Below are positions 59,750 to 64,000 of a stretch of 64,000 bases of DNA, one piece after another. How positions within the stretch are numbered: the stretch's first letter is position 1; each line of letters starts with the position of its first letter. The stretch lies in NCBI RefSeq assembly GCF_900112695.1, contig NZ_FOMT01000002.1, forward strand, positions 688,479 to 752,478, read 5' to 3'. Under the pieces are notes generated by a model that worked only from the letters and a program-made list of their open reading frames with translations, did not search any database and had not been told where the DNA came from. Origin of the DNA: Paenibacillus catalpae (GTDB taxonomy: Bacteria > Bacillota > Bacilli > Paenibacillales > Paenibacillaceae). The position numbers and the translations under genes were made by a program.

Positions 59750-60666
59750 TAAGAGATCTCCGTTGCTTTAGGCTTCTTCGTTCTAGGCTTGCGCGGCTTC
59801 ACAACCGGCTGATCTGCAGCGGTAGCAGCGTCCGCCGGAGTGCCGGCACCTGCAACTGCTTTGCCCGCGCCGGTATCTAGACCAACTCCGCCTGGCGGCA
59901 GCTTGGCTGCATCGAGGCTGGCCTGAAGGGCAGCCATCAGGTCAAGCACATTCGTTTGCTCCTGTTGCGGCGCCACGCGGATTTCTTGGCCGGCAACCTT
60001 ATTATTGATAGCCTCCAGCATATTCGCCCGGTAATCATCCGTATATTTGGTTGGCTCAAACGGCGTAGACAGCTGCTCGATCAGGAGCTTGGCCATCGTG
60101 AGCTCTTTTTCGTTTACATTAACCGATTCCGGCAAACCGGGGACATGGGAAATGGAGCGGATCTCATCCGGGAAAAAGATCGTCTCCATCGCCAGGCAGT
60201 TATCGATGACACGAATGGCAGCGAGGCTGCTTTTAGACCGGATCGACACTTTGGCTACGCCGATCTTGCCCGTATCGGCCATCGCCTGGAGCAATAAGCC
60301 ATAAGCGTTGCCCCCGGCCTGGTCAGGCGATAAATAATAAGTCTTCTGGAAATAGACCGGATCAATCTCCTCCAGTGCGACAAAATCCAGGATCTGAATG
60401 GTGTGCGACTTTTCTCCCGCTAACTGCTCGAGCTCATCCTTTTCAAAAAGGACATAACGGCCTTTCTCATATTCATAACCTTTAATGATATCGTCCCATC
60501 CCGCCTCTACATCACAATTCGGACAGCGCCGTACATAAGCGATTGGGCTGCCGCAAGGCTTGTGAATCATGCGAAGCGAAATATCCTTATCCTCCGTTGC
60601 CGTAAACATCTTGACGGGTACATGGACAAGCCCGAAGCTGATTGCGCCTTTCCACACAGTATGCAT
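59749..60666 (-). CDS. ku: Ku homodimeric DNA end-binding protein (NHEJ)
   Basis: A 305-residue Ku protein. The family opening is HTVWKGAISFGLVHVPVKMF; RCPNCDVEAGWDDIIKGYEYEKGRYV, VYFQKTYYLSP and the TKYTDDYRANMLEAINNK region follow. The C-terminal tail is Ala/Pro/Lys-rich (VKPRKPRTKKPK) and likely aids DNA binding. ATG 60666 is chosen because GGAGGAG is 7-8 nt upstream; a longer in-frame version has no site. It is first in the NHEJ operon. In B. subtilis the homologues are forespore-expressed, which fits the SspH-like gene divergent from it here. Confidence 0.93.
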   Translation of the reverse strand: MHTVWKGAISFGLVHVPVKMFTATEDKDISLRMIHKPCGSPIAYVRRCPNCDVEAGWDDIIKGYEYEKGRYVLFEKDELEQLAGEKSHTIQILDFVALEEIDPVYFQKTYYLSPDQAGGNAYGLLLQAMADTGKIGVAKVSIRSKSSLAAIRVIDNCLAMETIFFPDEIRSISHVPGLPESVNVNEKELTMAKLLIEQLSTPFEPTKYTDDYRANMLEAINNKVAGQEIRVAPQQEQTNVLDLMAALQASLDAAKLPPGGVGLDTGAGKAVAGAGTPADAATAADQPVVKPRKPRTKKPKATEIS

Positions 60667-60691
60667 CTGGTATCTCCTCCTAAAATGAATT

Positions 60692-60722
60692 ATCACCCAA
60701 ATGGCCAAGCTTCAGGCCATTG
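60692..60722. repeat. Inverted repeat between Ku and the acidic small protein gene
   Basis: TCAC-CCA-AATGGCC pairs with GGCCATT-GTGA around AAGCTTCA. It lies in the 208-nt divergent region and could be a regulatory site or a hairpin of the Ku leader. Confidence 0.4.
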
Positions 60723-60803
60723 TGATGATTCATTGCTTCGAAAGCATTAACCTAAAATGGATGTTGAAGCCTTCTTTATATCTTTTATTGTTCCCGCAAT
60801 GCA

Positions 60804-60830
60804 TGAGAATCAATCAAATCGGGCATATTT
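60804..60830 (+). promoter_or_regulatory. Possible forespore (sigma-G-like) promoter
   Basis: TGAGAA (60804-60809), 14-nt spacer, CATATTT (60824-60830). The -10 resembles the CATnnTA of sigma-F/G promoters; the match is imperfect. It would serve the acidic small protein and SspH genes. Confidence 0.35.
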
Positions 60831-60874
60831 TGCTTGAACCAACAATGCTTGCAGCAGGGAGGAGTGAACCGACT

Positions 60875-61072
60875 ATGATGGAATTCGATGATATCGAGAA
60901 CAATGAGAAGCCGCCGGCAGACAAATGGGATGAAGGCCGCGACAACTACTTTATGGATATTGACCGCATGGTGAATGAGGGCTTAGGCGGAGGCACCGTG
61001 TCCCCGCATAACGGGTTAATCGATGAATCAACAACCGATTATATCGTTCCGGAATCAAAGGACGAGCTATAG
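60875..61072 (+). CDS. 65-residue acidic small protein of unknown function
   Basis: The product is strongly acidic (MMEFDDIENNEKPPADKWDE, then DIDRMVNEGLGGG and a final ESKDEL), without membrane segments or cysteines. GGGAGGAG (60858-60865) lies 9 nt before ATG 60875, which I prefer over the unlikely upstream frame. It is 26 nt ahead of the SspH-like gene, so the two probably form a spore-expressed pair. I do not recognise a family. Confidence 0.65.
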   Translation: MMEFDDIENNEKPPADKWDEGRDNYFMDIDRMVNEGLGGGTVSPHNGLIDESTTDYIVPESKDEL

Positions 61073-61098
61073 TAAGTTTGAAGGAGGCAATGAATCAA

Positions 61099-61281
61099 AT
61101 GGATGTAAACCGCGCCAAACAGATTTACAGCTCAGATTCCACAATCAAGGTTCATTTGGAAAACGGCGATTCCGTATGGATTGAGCATATAGATGAAGCG
61201 AATGGAACGGCTACCGTAAAAGTTGAGGGCAACCCGACTGACACGAAGACCGTATCCGTAGACCAGCTGCAGGAAAGATAA
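61099..61281 (+). CDS. sspH: Small acid-soluble spore protein, SspH-like
   Basis: A 60-residue protein fitting the H-type SASP pattern: DVNRAKQIYSSDSTIKVHLE, SVWIEHIDEANGTATVK and TKTVSVDQLQER. H-type SASPs are minor forespore proteins, sigma-G dependent in Bacillus. ATG 61099 is 11 nt after GGAGG; the in-frame ATG at 61090 would leave only 2 nt. The divergent Ku operon strengthens a link to DNA protection and repair in the spore. Confidence 0.85.
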   Translation: MDVNRAKQIYSSDSTIKVHLENGDSVWIEHIDEANGTATVKVEGNPTDTKTVSVDQLQER

Positions 61282-61299
61282 AAGTTGTTAAAATTCCGG

Positions 61300-61336
61300 A
61301 ACCGGACGGCTTACTATAAGCTGTCCGGTTTTTTTG
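61300..61336 (+). terminator. Terminator after sspH
   Basis: ACCGGACGGCTT pairs with AAGCTGTCCGGT (one G-T pair), followed by seven T. Confidence 0.9.
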
Positions 61337-61437
61337 TTGGAAAAAAATGAAACTTTTTAACCATGGCCGTCGTTTATAGATAGTTGTATGATTTTGGAAG
61401 TTGTTCAAATTTTAGAGAGAGAGGAACGTGTAAAACG

Positions 61438-63747
61438 ATGAAAAGATCAATGAAAGGCAAGTTGCTTGCAACGGTTCTATCGCTTAGTTTGCTTCCGTTT
61501 GGAGGGCTTGCTTATGCAGCGGATTCTTCCTTTACATCGACGTCTGTTATCTCCAGTTCTTCGGGAGCAACAGCTGCTTCGGGCGGTGTCCTTGACGAGA
61601 GCCAGGCGAAAATATCGAAGGACGAAGCCGTTGAACGGTTCAAGAAGCTGTTCCCGGATTTATTCAAGGATGCTGAGGTCGTTAGCGTTGACCTTGGCAA
61701 CCCCAATCAATATCCGCCAAGCAATGAAATGATTTGGACCATTCAGTGGAGCATATCCGTCGAGAACGGTACCCATGGCTTTGACTCGGCTATTGATGCG
61801 ATTACCGGGGATATCATTACATACTATAATCCCCTTCCCAAGGAAGAAGCTTATTACCCGGCTAAAGTATCGAGGGAAGAGGCGGAGAAGATTGCCAAGC
61901 AATTCATATCGGTCGCGTCCCCATCCTTAAAGACGGCTGACAAGCTTCAGCTCAAGCCAATAGAGAGCGATTATCCGCAAGCTTTATTTGGCTCGGTACA
62001 ATATTCTTTCAGTTATCAAGTTCAAGTAAACGGCATCCCGTCGAGCAACAGCCAAATTCAAGTGGTCATTGACGGAAACGGGAAAATAACGGATTATCGC
62101 GGTTTCGGCTCTCGTACAGATTATCCTTCCTCTGAAACAACGCTGACAGCTGAGCAGGCTGCCGAAAAAATGAAAAAAGATTTAAAGCTCCAATTGGCCT
62201 ACATTCCCGGCGCTGACTATTACACGAACCGGACGAATACATCGGCTTACCGTCTTGGCTATATTGCCACTGGCGGGATTGGTCTGATTGATGCGAAATC
62301 CGGAAAATACTTTGATGAGCAGGGTCAGCAGGCAGATTCCCTTCCAAGCTCCGGTTATTCCGCGATTACTTCTTCAGCAGCGCCATTCCAGCCGCATAAG
62401 GGAGAGGAACTGACAAAGGAAGAAGCATTGGAGATTGTGTCCGCAATCACCGGATCTGATGTCTCGGAGGATACTATCCAAGCATCAAGTAGCGACAGGA
62501 ATGGTCGTAAAACGTGGTCCTTGTGGTTGGGTGATCCGTTCAACGGACCGCAAGGCCGCGCCGAAGTAGATGCGGCAACAGGGCAGCTCATAGAATTTTA
62601 TACTTATTCCTATCCCTCCGGGAATTCTTCTGCTCAGGAAACGGCAAAACCGGCCATCTCGGAAGCGGATGCTAAAACAAAAGCCCAAGATCTCGTAACA
62701 AAGCTGTATCCGAACGCTTCGGGCAGCTTGAAGCTGATTGACCGTTCGGGAACAGTCTCATATAGTCCGGATACGGCCTATATGTTCAGCTTCCAACAGT
62801 TTTATAAAGACAAACCGGTCCAGTTGTCCAACGTTCAGATTAACCTTGACGGACAAGGCAATCTGACACAGTATTATGCGACGACAACACCGACGGATAA
62901 GCTAAGCGAGCTGGATTCGTTAACTGCGAAGATCAGTGAGGATGAGGCGCTTAAGCTGTACCGCGATGCCATTAGTACGGAACTGCAGTATACAACAATT
63001 GGGGGCAACTATGTTGGAGGCAAGCTTCAAGAGCAGCAAACGAAGCTTGTGTATACTCCGGTTATCAAAGAATTGGAGAACACTGGCGTTATCCTAAACG
63101 CGGTAACTGGCAAGCTGGAACAGCAGTTTGATTTCTATGGCACGACGGCAGAGAAGGGCGAGCTGCCGGCGGACGCGAAGAAGCATTGGGCATCCAAATC
63201 GCTGCAGACGATGTTTGATTACGGCATTATTAAACCGGATTCCGATGGACTCATTCATCCTGACAAAACCGTTAATAACGGAGACTGGATCAACATGCTG
63301 CAGGCCGGCTTTACAGGAGGAATCAATTACATTACTTCAGACAAACAGCGGTTTGCCGATATTCCGGTCGGCAGCGAATATGCTCAAGCCGTAGAGTATT
63401 TGGTGCAAAGGGGCTTCCTGAAAGCTTCTCCAACGCAAAAGCTGCACCCTGAGCTGGGTTTAACCCGCGGAGACTTGGCCGTATGGCTGACGAAGCTGCT
63501 CAAATATGAGAAGTTGTCCGAATTTATGGCAAGTGGTACCGATGTGTCCAAGCTGAAGGATGCTGCCCAAATCAAGAACAAGGGCGCAGTAACAATCGCT
63601 ATGAAGCTGGGGCTGCTTACAGCGGACAAAGGGAAGTTTAATCCGAATGCGCCGGTTACAAGAGCGCAGATCAGTATCGTTCTGCTAAGACTTGCAACGC
63701 TGCAGGACAAAGTAGACACGCCAATTATGAATAACAATAATTACTAA
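61438..63747 (+). CDS. Secreted YcdB/YcdC-like protein with C-terminal SLH domains
   Basis: A 769-residue surface protein. The signal peptide is KLLATVLSLSLLPFGGLAYA (cleavage about residue 28). Then come several PepSY/YcdB-like repeats of about 110 residues (ISKDEAVERFKKLFPDLF, VSREEAEKIAKQFIS, LTKEEALEIVSAITG, ISEADAKTKAQDLVTKLYP, ISEDEALKLYRDAIS), each with a strand pair such as DAITGDIITYYNP. Residues about 580-765 form three S-layer-homology segments (HWASKSLQTMFDYGIIKPDS, FADIPVGSEYAQAVEYLVQR, AAQIKNKGAVTIAMKLGLL) that would bind pyruvylated wall polymer. Function unknown, perhaps inhibition of a protease as in other PepSY proteins. GAGGAA lies upstream of the ATG. Confidence 0.88.
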   Translation: MKRSMKGKLLATVLSLSLLPFGGLAYAADSSFTSTSVISSSSGATAASGGVLDESQAKISKDEAVERFKKLFPDLFKDAEVVSVDLGNPNQYPPSNEMIWTIQWSISVENGTHGFDSAIDAITGDIITYYNPLPKEEAYYPAKVSREEAEKIAKQFISVASPSLKTADKLQLKPIESDYPQALFGSVQYSFSYQVQVNGIPSSNSQIQVVIDGNGKITDYRGFGSRTDYPSSETTLTAEQAAEKMKKDLKLQLAYIPGADYYTNRTNTSAYRLGYIATGGIGLIDAKSGKYFDEQGQQADSLPSSGYSAITSSAAPFQPHKGEELTKEEALEIVSAITGSDVSEDTIQASSSDRNGRKTWSLWLGDPFNGPQGRAEVDAATGQLIEFYTYSYPSGNSSAQETAKPAISEADAKTKAQDLVTKLYPNASGSLKLIDRSGTVSYSPDTAYMFSFQQFYKDKPVQLSNVQINLDGQGNLTQYYATTTPTDKLSELDSLTAKISEDEALKLYRDAISTELQYTTIGGNYVGGKLQEQQTKLVYTPVIKELENTGVILNAVTGKLEQQFDFYGTTAEKGELPADAKKHWASKSLQTMFDYGIIKPDSDGLIHPDKTVNNGDWINMLQAGFTGGINYITSDKQRFADIPVGSEYAQAVEYLVQRGFLKASPTQKLHPELGLTRGDLAVWLTKLLKYEKLSEFMASGTDVSKLKDAAQIKNKGAVTIAMKLGLLTADKGKFNPNAPVTRAQISIVLLRLATLQDKVDTPIMNNNNY

Positions 63748-63756
63748 TAGCCAAGA

Positions 63757-63786
63757 AAGCTGCCGATAACCCGGCAGCTTTTTTAA
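63757..63786 (+). terminator. Terminator after the SLH-domain gene
   Basis: AAAGCTGCCG pairs with CGGCAGCTTT around ATAACC, followed by T. Confidence 0.88.
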
Positions 63787-63870
63787 TGTGATGAGTCCTG
63801 CCCTCAATTTACGGATATATGCAAGAGCTGCTGAAGCGAAGCTTAAGAGGGTATGGAGATAACTCACATA

Positions 63871-63903
63871 GAAAAGCTGCCGAACGGGTTCGGCAGCTTT
63901 TCT
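63871..63903 (-). terminator. Terminator of the partial minus-strand gene
   Basis: GAAAAGCTGCCGAAC pairs with a GTTCGGCAGCTTTTC-type arm, just beyond the stop at 63915. On the minus strand the arm ends in TTTTC. The core CTGCCG/CGGCAG is shared with the hairpin at 63757. Confidence 0.8.
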
Positions 63904-63914
63904 ATTGGCTTGTA

Positions 63915-64000
63915 TTAACCGCCGAAAGCATCCCGGAATGCCCAGCGAAGCTTGGCGACATCAACCTCCCACAGCTCGGCGATTTCGCTCGCGACGTTCT
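63915..64000 (-). CDS. C-terminal 27 residues of an unidentified protein (gene cut by the window end)
   Basis: The minus-strand frame reads into the window edge and ends at TAA (complement of 63915-63917) followed by a terminator. The visible tail contains ELWEVDVAKLRWAFRDAFGG, an amphipathic helix. It is coding because the frame is clean and a terminator follows, but the fragment is too short to assign to a family. Confidence 0.55.
   Translation of the reverse strand, partial: NVASEIAELWEVDVAKLRWAFRDAFGG

Overview
The window reads as a Bacillota chromosome of the Paenibacillus/Bacillales type. Supporting signs are strong AGGAGG ribosome sites, frequent TTG and GTG starts, cre-like CcpA boxes, sporulation and spore genes (KapB-like, SspH-like, a Ku/LigD set), an LTA-synthase-family enzyme, S-layer-homology domains and a heavy load of carbohydrate ABC transporters with glycoside hydrolases. 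No rRNA, tRNA, CRISPR array, transposase or prophage was recognised.

Layout. 1-2 kb: end of a GH127 enzyme and an aldose epimerase. 2.1-5.5 kb: two-component system plus a BcrA-like ABC exporter. 5.6-12.4 kb (minus strand): a six-gene oligosaccharide operon (binding protein, two permeases, GH13, DUF1861, GH130), divergent from a LacI-type regulator; one 12-nt operator-like repeat lies in front of each transcript. 14-22.7 kb: an ArsR-type regulator with a large C-terminal domain, then binding protein, two permeases, anchored GH43 and cytoplasmic GH2. 22.7-40 kb: envelope and housekeeping genes: LTA-synthase-like enzyme, transglutaminase-like protein, CvfC-like HEAT protein, MBL hydrolase, Gfo/Idh oxidoreductase, ABC-F protein, CDF transporter, deacetylase plus acyltransferase, malic enzyme, glycolipid glycosyltransferase, KapB, GDSL hydrolase. 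40-45 kb: glutamate synthase large subunit.

45-64 kb: small membrane proteins, a GNAT enzyme and an XRE regulator facing a 41-codon ORF; a PilZ / tyrosine kinase / ManC-like / LCP cluster; a Cys-rich micro-ORF with a perfect cre box; an ABC-2 exporter; bactofilin; rmlCBD; cardiolipin synthase; a Ku-ligase-polymerase NHEJ operon, divergent from an acidic small protein and SspH; an S-layer-associated YcdB-like protein; and the tail of an unidentified gene.

How the genes fit together. Two separate sugar-scavenging systems each pair an ABC importer with its own hydrolases and a local regulator, and both carry cre-like boxes suggesting catabolite control. The right half is rich in cell-surface functions (LCP, rhamnose synthesis, bactofilin, cardiolipin, S-layer protein). 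The least explained items are two long, highly base-paired intergenic elements (about 31.7 kb and 44.9-45.1 kb) that share a 24-nt core, the XRE/41-codon-ORF pair, and the promoter/operator similarity between the PilZ cluster and the Cys-rich micro-ORF. All functions are inferred by reading the sequence; no database search was run.
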